Assembly: GCA_039822785.1 (NCBI GenBank)
Contig: JBCBMO010000001.1
Location: 635,534 to 699,533 of the forward strand
Reading direction: 5' to 3'
DNA length: 64,000 nucleotides
DNA from: Thermohalobaculum sp039822785
GTDB lineage: Bacteria > Pseudomonadota > Alphaproteobacteria > Rhodobacterales > Rhodobacteraceae
The first letter of the stretch is position 1; each line of letters begins with the position of its first letter. Shown piece by piece: positions 37,578 to 44,339 of the stretch. Under the pieces are notes generated by a model. That model saw nothing but the letters and a program-made list of their open reading frames with translations. It was not told where the DNA came from and searched no databases. A program made the position numbers and the translations under genes.

Positions 37578-38765
37578 ATGCCAAAGATCGTGAAGAACCA
37601 ACTTACCGCCGCAAAGCTCACGAAGCTTCCACCAGGCAAACACATCGACGGTGGCGGTTTGATGCTCGTCGTTGCACCGGGTGGAACCTCACGCCGATGG
37701 GTTTGGCGCGGAACCATCTCGGGACGCGGCGACACACGTCGCGAATACGGCCTCGGATCGGCGAGCGTGCTCTCGCTCGGAGAGGCCCGAAAAAAGGCGG
37801 CCGAGTACCACGCGCTCGCCCGCACCGGCCTCTGTCCAACCGAAGAGGACGCGCGGCGCCGCGGGCTCACCCTGCTCTTCGAAGAGGCCGCCGAGCGCGT
37901 CTGGCACGACACCACCGTGCCAAGCGCATCGAACGGCAAGCACGTCGCTCAGTGGATCACGACCCTCCGCACCTACGCGAACCCCGTGATCGGGAAGAAG
38001 CCTCTCGGCCACGTGACCCGTGCCGACGTCGTCGCGATCCTTCGGCCGATCTGGGTCGACAAGGCCGAGACGGCGCGGCGTGTGAAGCAGCGCCTGTCAG
38101 CCGTCTTCGAGGCTGCTCGGGTCGAGGGCTGGTACGAAGGCCTCAACCCTGTCGAGGGCGTCGAGCGCGCGCTAGCGCGCCAGCGCGACCGCGTCGAGCA
38201 CCATGCAGCCATACCCGTCGACGCGGCGCCTGCCGCCTACGCGCGGGTCGCTGCGGCCGCGGGCGTCGGCGCCCTCGCCCTGCGCTTCGCGATCCTCACC
38301 GCCGCGCGATCTGGCGAAGTGCGGGGCGCCAGATGGGCCGAGATAGACACCGAAGCGGCCGAGTGGCGGGTTCCCGCGGGGCGCATGAAGGCCGGACGCG
38401 AGCACGTGGTGCCGCTCTCCGATGCCGCCATGGGGATCCTGGATCTCGTACCTCACGGGCGCGACGATGACCTCGTGTTCAACGGTGCCCGGTGGGGTAC
38501 CCCGCTCTCAGACATGACGATGATCGCGGTCATGCGCCGACTCAAGCTTGCCGCGGTGCCCCATGGGTGGCGTTCAACCTTCCGCGATTGGGCGGAGGAG
38601 CGGACGAGCTACCCGCACGCGGCCAAAGAGGCTGCACTCGCTCACACGGTCCGCGGCGTCGAGGGTGCCTACCGACGTACAACACTGATCGACGCGCGAC
38701 GCGAGATGATGAGGGACTGGGCGGGCTTCCTCTTGGCCGCCGATACAACAATCGAGACTCGCTAG
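37578..38765 (+). CDS. P4-type tyrosine site-specific integrase
   Basis: 395 residues. An N-terminal DUF4102-like arm domain (KLTKLPPGKHIDGGGLMLVV) is followed by a SAM-like core-binding domain and a catalytic domain. Catalytic residues: Arg in TAARSGEVRGARW, His-x-x-Arg in PHGWRSTFRDWA and the likely Tyr in VEGAYRRTTLIDARR. ATG 37578 follows GAGGGGG. It lies next to tRNA-Ser, the usual target of this integrase class, and appears intact although most of the element downstream is decayed. Confidence 0.92.
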   Translation: MPKIVKNQLTAAKLTKLPPGKHIDGGGLMLVVAPGGTSRRWVWRGTISGRGDTRREYGLGSASVLSLGEARKKAAEYHALARTGLCPTEEDARRRGLTLLFEEAAERVWHDTTVPSASNGKHVAQWITTLRTYANPVIGKKPLGHVTRADVVAILRPIWVDKAETARRVKQRLSAVFEAARVEGWYEGLNPVEGVERALARQRDRVEHHAAIPVDAAPAAYARVAAAAGVGALALRFAILTAARSGEVRGARWAEIDTEAAEWRVPAGRMKAGREHVVPLSDAAMGILDLVPHGRDDDLVFNGARWGTPLSDMTMIAVMRRLKLAAVPHGWRSTFRDWAEERTSYPHAAKEAALAHTVRGVEGAYRRTTLIDARREMMRDWAGFLLAADTTIETR

Positions 38766-38830
38766 AGAGCGACGATCAGCCTTCCGAAGATGAAAGCGCC
38801 CGAAAGGGTACGAAAAGGAAGGAGTGCGAT

Positions 38831-39013
38831 ATGCCAGAGGAGATCGTCCCGGCCGCCGAGGCGCGCGAGTTCCTCGGCGGGACCAGCGCGGTCACCCTTT
38901 GGCGGTGGGTGCGCGATCCCGGCTTCCCAACCCCGCGACGGATCAGGAACCGCCTCGACTTCTAGCCTTCCGAATCTAAGGCATTCAGCCGTAGCCGCAA
39001 AGGAGCCGCGTAG
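38831..39013 (+). pseudogene. AlpA-like excisionase/regulator with an in-frame amber codon
   Basis: ATG 38831 opens a small AlpA/MerR-type helix-turn-helix protein (EFLGGTSAVTLWRWVRDPGF ... RRIRNRLDF) that stops at TAG 38963-38965 after 44 residues. The same frame continues past the stop with PSESKAFSRSRKGAA and ends at 39013, which is the family's usual C-terminal helix. One substitution creating TAG therefore truncates it. Such proteins normally act with the integrase in excision. Confidence 0.65.
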
Positions 39014-39136
39014 CCTCAACGAGAGACGCACCAGGGCTCGCCAGAAGCCCACGCGCGTCGTGAGATCGGACAGCACAAACCACCGCGCCGACCTCGAAAC
39101 AACAAGAAGAAGACCGCCTCCGGCTCGATCCCGGGC

Positions 39137-40477
39137 ATGGCGACTGTGGCGCAGGCGTCGCAGCTGGCGACGGAAAGACAAGCCCCGCAGGCCCCGCAGA
39201 GTATCACACCGGCGCCGGGGCCGCTCGCCTCGCCTGGCCTGGTCAGCCCACTGCCTCCCGGCGTGGTGGTGCCGAAGGTCTGGGGCGGCGCCTATCGGCT
39301 CACCGGCGGTAGCGGCATCCCGCCCCGCGAGTGGCTCTATGGCCGCCACCTGATCCGCAGCTTCGTCTCGGCGACGACGGTGGTCTCGCTTTGCCCGGCT
39401 GCGGCTTTGCGGCTGTGGTGCACGAGGTCGACGGCGCAGTTGCATTCCTTCGCGATCCTCGCCCACGTCTTCACGACCGCGTCGATGGCGTTGTTGCCGT
39501 TCTCGTTGACCGCGTGGCTCGACACGAACGGATCGACTTGGATCACGTCGACCCTGTGCGTGCGAGCGTACTCGATGACCGCGTCGATGACCGGGTCTAG
39601 GATGCGAACGCCCTCGCGCGTGTCGACGGCCGCCTTGATCTCGTCGTCACGACCACTGTCGAGGTGGAAGCGATCTTCGATGAAGTCGCCGGTGATGTTG
39701 TAGTGCAGGGCCGCGGCCTCTAGCCGTCGCTACGCCTCGTCGATCGGATCTTCGCCGTTCCAGTTCCACACGGTCATGGGCTCGCGCGCGCACGCCGAGG
39801 AGGGGCCGGCCGCTGGCCATGGCAAGGCCTTCGACTAGGGTCAGGGACCACTTTCCGACGCCGCCCGGGGAGATCGAAGACAGCCGCGGCGCCGGCGCCC
39901 TGCTCGCGGCCGTGCGCAGCGCCCGGGCGCTCAACCGCATGACGCGGGAAGAGGCCTCGAAGCTACGCGTCGCCGAGAAAGAGCGGTGGTCGTTCTTCCG
40001 CGTCGACAACGGCAAGGCCAACCTCGCCCCGCCCGGCGAGCGCGCTGTCTGGCGCCGGATGGAGAGCCCGACCTCGGCAACGGCACCGACGACCGGCCGT
40101 CGGACCTCGTGGGCGTGGCCACCGCGTGGCAGCCGCCCGACGCGTTCGACGGCGTCACGGCGGCGCACGTGGCCTCTGTGCACGCGGCCATGGACCCGGA
40201 CGGGCACCCGGTCGACCGCCAGTCAGAGGGGTGGGTCGGTGAGTTGATCGGTGAGGTGATCGGCGCCCCGGTCGGGTACCGAGCCGACCGCGTAGGCAAA
40301 GGTCGAACCGAGGAGATCGCGGCCAACGCGGCGCGCGTCGACGTGATCATTCAGAAGTGGATCAAGGAAGGCGTGCTCCTCGTCGGCGAGCGAAAGCACC
40401 CCAACCGACGCGGCGGTGCGATGCAATCGGTGGTCCGTCGGGGCGCCGGCGTGGGCGAGGTGAGGGGCGAATTCTGA
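39137..40477 (+). pseudogene. RepA-like hexameric helicase gene disrupted by inversion, frameshifts and a stop
   Basis: The plus strand at 39137-39376 encodes the N-terminus ending PPREWLYGRHLIRSFVSAT. The next part (PGGVGK Walker A, then TVWNWNGEDP, then IQVDPFVSSHAVNENGNNA and VDLVHHSRK) is on the minus strand between about 39874 and 39377. The C-terminus (EDSRGAGALLAAVRSARALN ...) resumes on the plus strand at about 39875. Flipping that segment of about 0.5 kb restores one helicase. Further lesions are a frameshift in a CG run near 39783-39792, an amber codon at 39730-39732, Trp replacing Ser after the Walker A Lys, and a frameshift near 40065. The gene is dead. Confidence 0.82.
39377..39874 (-). 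other. Inverted internal segment of the repA-like gene
   Basis: Reading this segment on the minus strand gives the middle third of the RepA-like helicase. Left and right breakpoints fall at ...GCGACGA|CGG and GGGGAGA|TCGAAG, so the rejoined order is ...VSAT-ISPGGVGK... and ...GQSETTV-EDSRG.... Only three to four bases of inverted similarity (CGA/TCG) are visible at the ends. Confidence 0.78.
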
Positions 40478-40660
40478 TGCCCGATCCGACCCCTTTCGCA
40501 CCCATGCGGGAACCCGGGAACCACGTGGTTCCCGCAGGTTCCCAAGGTTCCCGGAAACAAGCGGGAACGACCCCTCCGCCCCTTTAGGGGCGGGGGGTTC
40601 CCACGCTCCCGGGGAACCAACGCCCGGGAGAGCATGTCGAAAGCCACGAGGAGAACGAGA
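40478..40660 (+). repeat. Cluster of GGTTCCC/GGGAACC motifs with a 20-bp palindrome
   Basis: Between the repA remnant and the next gene, at least seven copies of GGGAACC/GGTTCCC or one-base variants occur within about 120 bases (40508-40620). One pair forms a perfect palindrome at 40515-40534 centred on CCACGTGG. A further stem CCGCCCC/GGGGCGG lies at 40576-40593. The arrangement resembles iterons or an operator array of the element, but no protein is known to bind it. Confidence 0.55.
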
Positions 40661-41083
40661 ATGGCGGAGATGGCGGAGAGCACGAAGGCAACGAGGCGGG
40701 CTGGCGATTTGGCTCGAGAGGAGCGGAGGCGTCATAGCCTCGGCATAGCGAGCGGACTGGTTGCCGCGGAGTGCGTCGCGATCCCGGAGAACGAAGACAT
40801 GGCGGCGGTCGTCATCGCCGGCGTCGACACGGCGGCCCGCTTCCGCGGCAAGGATCCGACCGAGGCGCTCGCGTTCCTAGCCCTGGCCGCGCTGGTCCGC
40901 GTCAATCAGATGCGCGGGCGGCCGGGGTTCCCCGCCTCGCCGGCTGCCGCCTACCTCGACGCGGCGGCGTGGCTCACCGCCAAGGCGGCCGAGCACAAGA
41001 TCGACGGCCTCGGCGACGAAGCTGAGGCGCTCTTCGAGGCGGCCGAAACGATCCGCGGGTTCGCGGCGCAGGTGTCGGCATGA
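40661..41083 (+). CDS. Hypothetical element-encoded protein
   Basis: 140 residues from ATG 40661 after GAGGAG (an upstream ATG at 40634 is possible). Charged N-terminus, then alpha-helical sequence rich in Ala (GLVAAECVAIPENEDMAAVV ... ASPAAAYLDAAAWLTAKAAE). No recognised domain. It heads three genes joined by overlapping stop/start codons, as expected in a phage or plasmid-type operon. Confidence 0.6.
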   Translation: MAEMAESTKATRRAGDLAREERRRHSLGIASGLVAAECVAIPENEDMAAVVIAGVDTAARFRGKDPTEALAFLALAALVRVNQMRGRPGFPASPAAAYLDAAAWLTAKAAEHKIDGLGDEAEALFEAAETIRGFAAQVSA

Positions 41084-41355
41084 TGACGGTCGAAGAACAC
41101 GCATCCGCGATCCGAGCCCATGTCGATGCATTCCTCGCCGAGCGCCGCGGCGAGGTGGTGACGATGCCCGGCGGCAAGTATGCCGGGCGCCCCGCCTCCA
41201 TCGAGTGCGCGATCTACGAGCTTTGGCCAGGCCGCGGCCTCATGGTGCTGCTATACCCCATCAGGGAGGACGGCGAGCACTACCACACAGACCACGGTGA
41301 TGCGCGCACGTACTGGCCAGCGTCGCTGATCACCGAGCTTCAGGGGGTCGTCTGA
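41080..41355 (+). CDS. Small hypothetical element protein
   Basis: 91 residues; the ATG overlaps the previous stop and its own stop overlaps the next ATG. Sequence contains VVTMPGGKYAGRPASIECA, LWPGRGLMVLLYPI and a His-rich turn EDGEHYHTDHGDA. It looks like a compact beta-rich domain, but I cannot assign it to a family. Confidence 0.55.
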   Translation: MMTVEEHASAIRAHVDAFLAERRGEVVTMPGGKYAGRPASIECAIYELWPGRGLMVLLYPIREDGEHYHTDHGDARTYWPASLITELQGVV

Positions 41356-42023
41356 TGGCGCGGCGTCCGAAGAAGCCGGAGGGGTTCTACTATCGGCGGC
41401 TCTACCCGAGCCAGCCGACGACCGAGCGCGCGAAGGCGATGTTCGACACCCTATTGCCCGTCGATCGCATCGCCTCGCAGATGGAAAACAAGTGGGGGTT
41501 CGGCCGCCTCCCGGAGATCGTATCCGCGGAGACGCGGGCGAAGTTTGAGCGTGTGCGCGGGCGCCTCGACGACGCCATCACGGCCGACAACCTCGAGTTG
41601 GCGGCGCAGGAGGCGGCGATCATGTTTCGCGCCTGGCACGCCCTCGACGCGGAGGCCGAGCAGCTGGGGGCGGGTGGGCCGCCGGCAAGCGTTTGGACCG
41701 TGGTCGGTGCTGACGGCGCCTACAAGGTGGTGCCAACCGACCTCGACAAGGCGGCTCTTGATGCGGCGGCCGAACATGGCAGTGAGTGCGTGCGCCACGT
41801 CTCTGTCGAGGAGTTGTTGCGCCTCTACGAGGCCGAGGGGCTTCGTTCTCTGCGCGAGATCAAGGCACTGTTCCCGGGCGCGACAGTCGAGGATGTGCGC
41901 CCGATCAATCCCGGATCCACGCTGGCCAACGCAGGCATCACGAAGCCTGGCGTTGATCGCGGCGATGGCGCTCTCTTCGAGCACGCTGCCGACCGTCCTT
42001 TCGAGGATCAGATCCCGTTCTAG
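41355..42023 (+). CDS. Hypothetical element protein
   Basis: 222 residues, overlapping the previous gene (TGATG). The N-terminus is basic (MARRPKKPEGFYYRRLYPSQ), the middle is helical (AAQEAAIMFRAWHALDAEAE), and the C-terminus contains WTVVGADGAYKVVPTD and an acidic end (PFEDQIPF). I do not recognise the domains. Its position in the element suggests a phage/plasmid accessory role. Confidence 0.55.
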   Translation: MARRPKKPEGFYYRRLYPSQPTTERAKAMFDTLLPVDRIASQMENKWGFGRLPEIVSAETRAKFERVRGRLDDAITADNLELAAQEAAIMFRAWHALDAEAEQLGAGGPPASVWTVVGADGAYKVVPTDLDKAALDAAAEHGSECVRHVSVEELLRLYEAEGLRSLREIKALFPGATVEDVRPINPGSTLANAGITKPGVDRGDGALFEHAADRPFEDQIPF

Positions 42024-42231
42024 CGTGAACAGCCGAGAGCCGGTTGCCTGACCCTTGGCCATGGCCATAGCGTCATGGCTATCCGGTTCGCCGGGTTCTC
42101 TCCTCGCTGCTCAACTAGGGGGCTGCCTTCGGGTGGCCCCTTTCTTTGCGCGCTGAACAGTGTCGCACGAGTTCTCGTCATGCGCTGGACCGTGCCACGT
42201 TGTGCCGGTGCAGTAGAGGAGACCGCACGAC

Positions 42232-42573
42232 GTGCCCAAGCGACCGCCATCCTTTCGACCGCGCCATGCGCCGCGCCGTGACGCTGCCTCTGAAAAGCAG
42301 CGGAAGGCCGCGTTCGACCGTCGTCGGCCGAACTCCACCGAGCGTGGATATGATGAGGATTGGCGTCGCGTGCGCGCTGAGCACTTGAGCGCCCACCCCG
42401 CATGCGTTGAGTGCGGCTCCACCGATCGGCTGAACGTCGACCACATCGAAAGCGTTGCCAGAGCTCCACATCGGCGCCTCGACCCGGCCAACCTTCGCAC
42501 CCTGTGCGACTCCTGCCACAGCAGTCGGACGGCACGCGATCAGGGGTTTGCTCGGAGGTCTCCGAAGTCATGA
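42232..42573 (+). CDS. HNH endonuclease
   Basis: 113 residues with the HNH core: CVECGSTDRLNVDHIESVA (Cys-x2-Cys and the DH pair), then NLRTLCDSCHSSRTARD (second Cys pair and the Asn/His region). This is the phage-type HNH nuclease that often works with terminase. GTG start at 42232, with GAGGAG about 9 bases before it. It is preceded by about 200 bases in which I see no gene. Confidence 0.8.
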   Translation: MPKRPPSFRPRHAPRRDAASEKQRKAAFDRRRPNSTERGYDEDWRRVRAEHLSAHPACVECGSTDRLNVDHIESVARAPHRRLDPANLRTLCDSCHSSRTARDQGFARRSPKS

Positions 42574-42792
42574 CCCCGCCCCATGCCCTGCCTTGCCCGC
42601 TTGCGCATCGTCGTCGCGCGATCTTCGGCGATCCGGCGCACACCCGGGGGTGGTATCAAAATCCTATGATATGGGGTGCCCAACGGCGCGGGGATTCGCA
42701 TTTCTATACGGTAGAAAAGACAGCTTTGCTGACTGACCCAGCCCCTCGAGTCCCACATCTGATAAGAGAAGCCGTCAACGAGGAGACGGACG

Positions 42793-43094
42793 GTGCGCAA
42801 GAGCAGGTTTACCGAGGAACAGATCATCGCGATCCTGGCCGAGCAGGAGCGTGGCATGGCAACGGCCGAGGTTTGCCGCCGTCATGGGTTGAGTTCGGCG
42901 ACGTTCTACAAATGGAAGGCCAAGTTCGGCGGCCTGGACGTTTCCGACGCCCGGCGGCTGAAGACGCTCGAGCAGGGCGAGCCATCGGAGGCGCCATCGG
43001 TTCCAGCCCGATGACGAGCGCTCGGCTGAAGCATCTGCTGGCCGAGGCCAAACTCGACAAAGCTATCCTAAAGGACCTCCTGGGAAACGGCTGA
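42793..43094 (+). pseudogene. IS3 transposase OrfA, interrupted by a hairpin repeat
   Basis: GTG 42793 opens RKSRFTEEQIIAILAEQERG and ATAEVCRRHGLSSATFYKWK, the IS3 OrfA helix-turn-helix. The leucine-zipper part (ARLKHLLAEAKLDKAILKDL, stop at 43094) is in another frame, separated by an inserted repeat of about 45 bases at 42976-43020. The insertion both shifts the frame and adds a stop at 43014. Confidence 0.72.
42976..43020 (+). repeat. Hairpin repeat, copy 1
   Basis: A 45-base unit containing CGCCATCGG-TTCCAGC-CCGATGACG, an 8-of-9 paired stem. Nearly identical to the copy at 43099-43142. It sits within IS3 orfA where normal OrfA sequence has no such insert. Confidence 0.7.
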
Positions 43095-43098
43095 CGAC

Positions 43099-43142
43099 GG
43101 CGAGCCATCGAGGCGCCATCGGTTCCAGCCCGATGGCGAGCG
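43099..43142 (+). repeat. Hairpin repeat, copy 2
   Basis: A 44-base unit differing from copy 1 by one G and one A/G change. Its core CGCCATCGG-TTCCAGC-CCGATGGCG is a perfect 9-bp stem with a 7-base loop. It lies between orfA and orfB. Confidence 0.7.
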
Positions 43143-43169
43143 CAGAAGCGGGAGGCGGCGCTTGAGGCG

Positions 43170-43401
43170 ATGTCGAAGTTCGACCTCTCGCAACGCCGCG
43201 CCTGCCACCTGCTGCGCGTCGATGCGAAGACCGTGCGGCGCATGCCGGTCGTCGATCATCCGGAGATCCGGGCGCTCATGCGCGACATCGCAGCCGAGCG
43301 ACGTCGCTTTGGCTATCGGCGGATCGGCCTGATGCTCGAGCGGGAAGGGATCACCATGAACCACAAGAAGCTGAGGTGCCTCTACCGCGAGGAGGGCGTT
43401 G
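43170..43401 (+). pseudogene. IS3 transposase OrfB, N-terminal fragment
   Basis: Begins MSKFDLSQRRACHLLRVDAK and includes EIRALMRDIAAERRRFGYRR and EREGITMNHKKLR, the N-terminal region of IS3 OrfB before the rve/DDE domain. The coding match ends at EEGVG, and the rest of the open frame (to 43499) is IS6-like sequence read out of context. No catalytic DDE residues remain. Confidence 0.75.
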
Positions 43402-44200
43402 GCAAGTTAACCGAGCTCCCGCGCAACGATGCCCAGTTACCTCTGGATTTCAGGCTGCCGTGGTCGCCTCCGCCCAGACTTGGAAAGCCTGCGCTCTGAA
43501 GTGGCGCAGGGTCGGGCGGCTGACGAGATGGGCACCGATGGTGAAGCAGTTGTAGACGGCGGCGTGAGAGGCGAGGAAGCGTTGGGCGGAGCCCTGCGAC
43601 TTGAACCGCTGCTGCTTGCGCTCACGTCGTCGGATCGGCAGATGCGAATTCTCGGCGCGATTGTTGGCCTGGAGCCGGCCGGGACGATGACGCACCGAGA
43701 GCCCCTCATGCCACATCGCTTTGCGATAGGAGGCGAGGCCGTCGGTCGTCACCTTCTCCGGGCGGACGCCGGTGTTCTTCATGAGCCGGCGCAGCAGCTT
43801 ACGCGCGGCCTTCGCGTTGCGGCGCGTTTGCACGAGCATGTCGAGGACCTCGCCCTCATAATCCACCGCCCGCCAGAGCCACATCCGCCGGCCGCCGATC
43901 TTCACGACCATCTCGTCGAGATGCCAGCGGCCCGTCGGCGGCCAACGGCGACGCCTGAGGTTGGCCGCGATCCGCGGGCCGAACTTGATGACCCAGTAGC
44001 GGACAGTCTCGCGGCTGACCTCGATCCCGCGCTCGGCGAGCATCTCCTCGACATCGCGCAGGCTCAGCGTGAAGCGCAGATAGAGCCAGATAGCATAGCG
44101 GATCACATCCGGCGGGAACCGGTGACGCTTGAACGAAATCCCGTCAACCATGCCTCTCGCCTACGATGGACTACCCGGAAACAGAGACAGGTTAGCGTTT
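43402..44200 (-). mobile_element. IS6-like insertion sequence (ends approximate)
   Basis: A complete IS6-type transposase gene occupies most of this stretch. The left limit is set by where the IS3 OrfB match stops; the right limit is only estimated. TGGCA...TAACC occurs in inverted orientation near both ends (43400-43412 and 44192-44212), but I could not confirm clean terminal repeats or a target duplication. Confidence 0.6.
43450..44151 (-). CDS. IS6-family transposase
   Basis: 233 residues with FPPDVIRYAIWLYLRFTLSL and RDVEEMLAERGIEVSRETVR (helix-turn-helix region), then the DDE domain: the first Asp in GRWHLDEMVVKI, the second in KVTTDGLASY and the Glu in NNRAENSHLP. Length and motif order match intact IS6 transposases. 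It may still be active. Confidence 0.88.
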   Translation of the reverse strand: MVDGISFKRHRFPPDVIRYAIWLYLRFTLSLRDVEEMLAERGIEVSRETVRYWVIKFGPRIAANLRRRRWPPTGRWHLDEMVVKIGGRRMWLWRAVDYEGEVLDMLVQTRRNAKAARKLLRRLMKNTGVRPEKVTTDGLASYRKAMWHEGLSVRHRPGRLQANNRAENSHLPIRRRERKQQRFKSQGSAQRFLASHAAVYNCFTIGAHLVSRPTLRHFRAQAFQVWAEATTAA

Positions 44201-44277
44201 GTCTGCCAGCACCGGGCGGACACGCGAGCGATCCCCTGATCTGCCCTGGTTTCCGGCGCTGCGCTCACTTGGGCCTG

Positions 44278-44315
44278 GGACACGGGTCGCGTTCTGCGTG
44301 GCACCACCCGTGTCC
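44278..44315 (-). terminator. Possible terminator hairpin after the ABC-exporter operon
   Basis: A 10-bp stem GGACACGGGT/ACCCGTGTCC (one G-C extension beyond the 9-bp core 44279-44287/44306-44314) encloses an 18-base loop, 25 bases after the exporter stop. No T-run follows on either strand, so its role is uncertain. Confidence 0.4.
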
Positions 44316-44339
44316 GGCCGAGCGAACGCGAGAGGCCGC

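Larger units (their letters stand above)
42730..43401 (+). mobile_element. IS3-family element, 3' part truncated by an IS6-like insertion
   Basis: A left end like that of IS3/IS407-group elements (TGACTGACCCAGCCCC at 42730) is followed by a transposase orfA and an orfB on the plus strand. The orfB breaks off at REEGVG near 43401, where the IS6-like element begins. Two copies of a 44/45-base hairpin repeat lie inside it. It is non-functional. Confidence 0.7.

Noticed and set aside
38963..39732. Two in-frame TAG codons in otherwise conserved genes (excisionase-like at 38963-38965, repA-like at 39730-39732), hinting at amber recoding
   Set aside because: The integrase of the same element uses TAG as its stop, no suppressor tRNA is visible, and the repA-like gene also carries frameshifts and an inversion, so ordinary decay explains the stops.
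39365..39880. Invertible DNA switch (invertase-controlled segment) in the repA-like gene
   Set aside because: No inverted repeats longer than 3-4 bases flank the segment, no serine-type invertase gene is nearby, and the segment carries inactivating lesions.
40500..40625. CRISPR-like array
   Set aside because: The repeats are only 7 bases, unequally spaced and in both orientations, with no spacer-length regularity and no cas genes.
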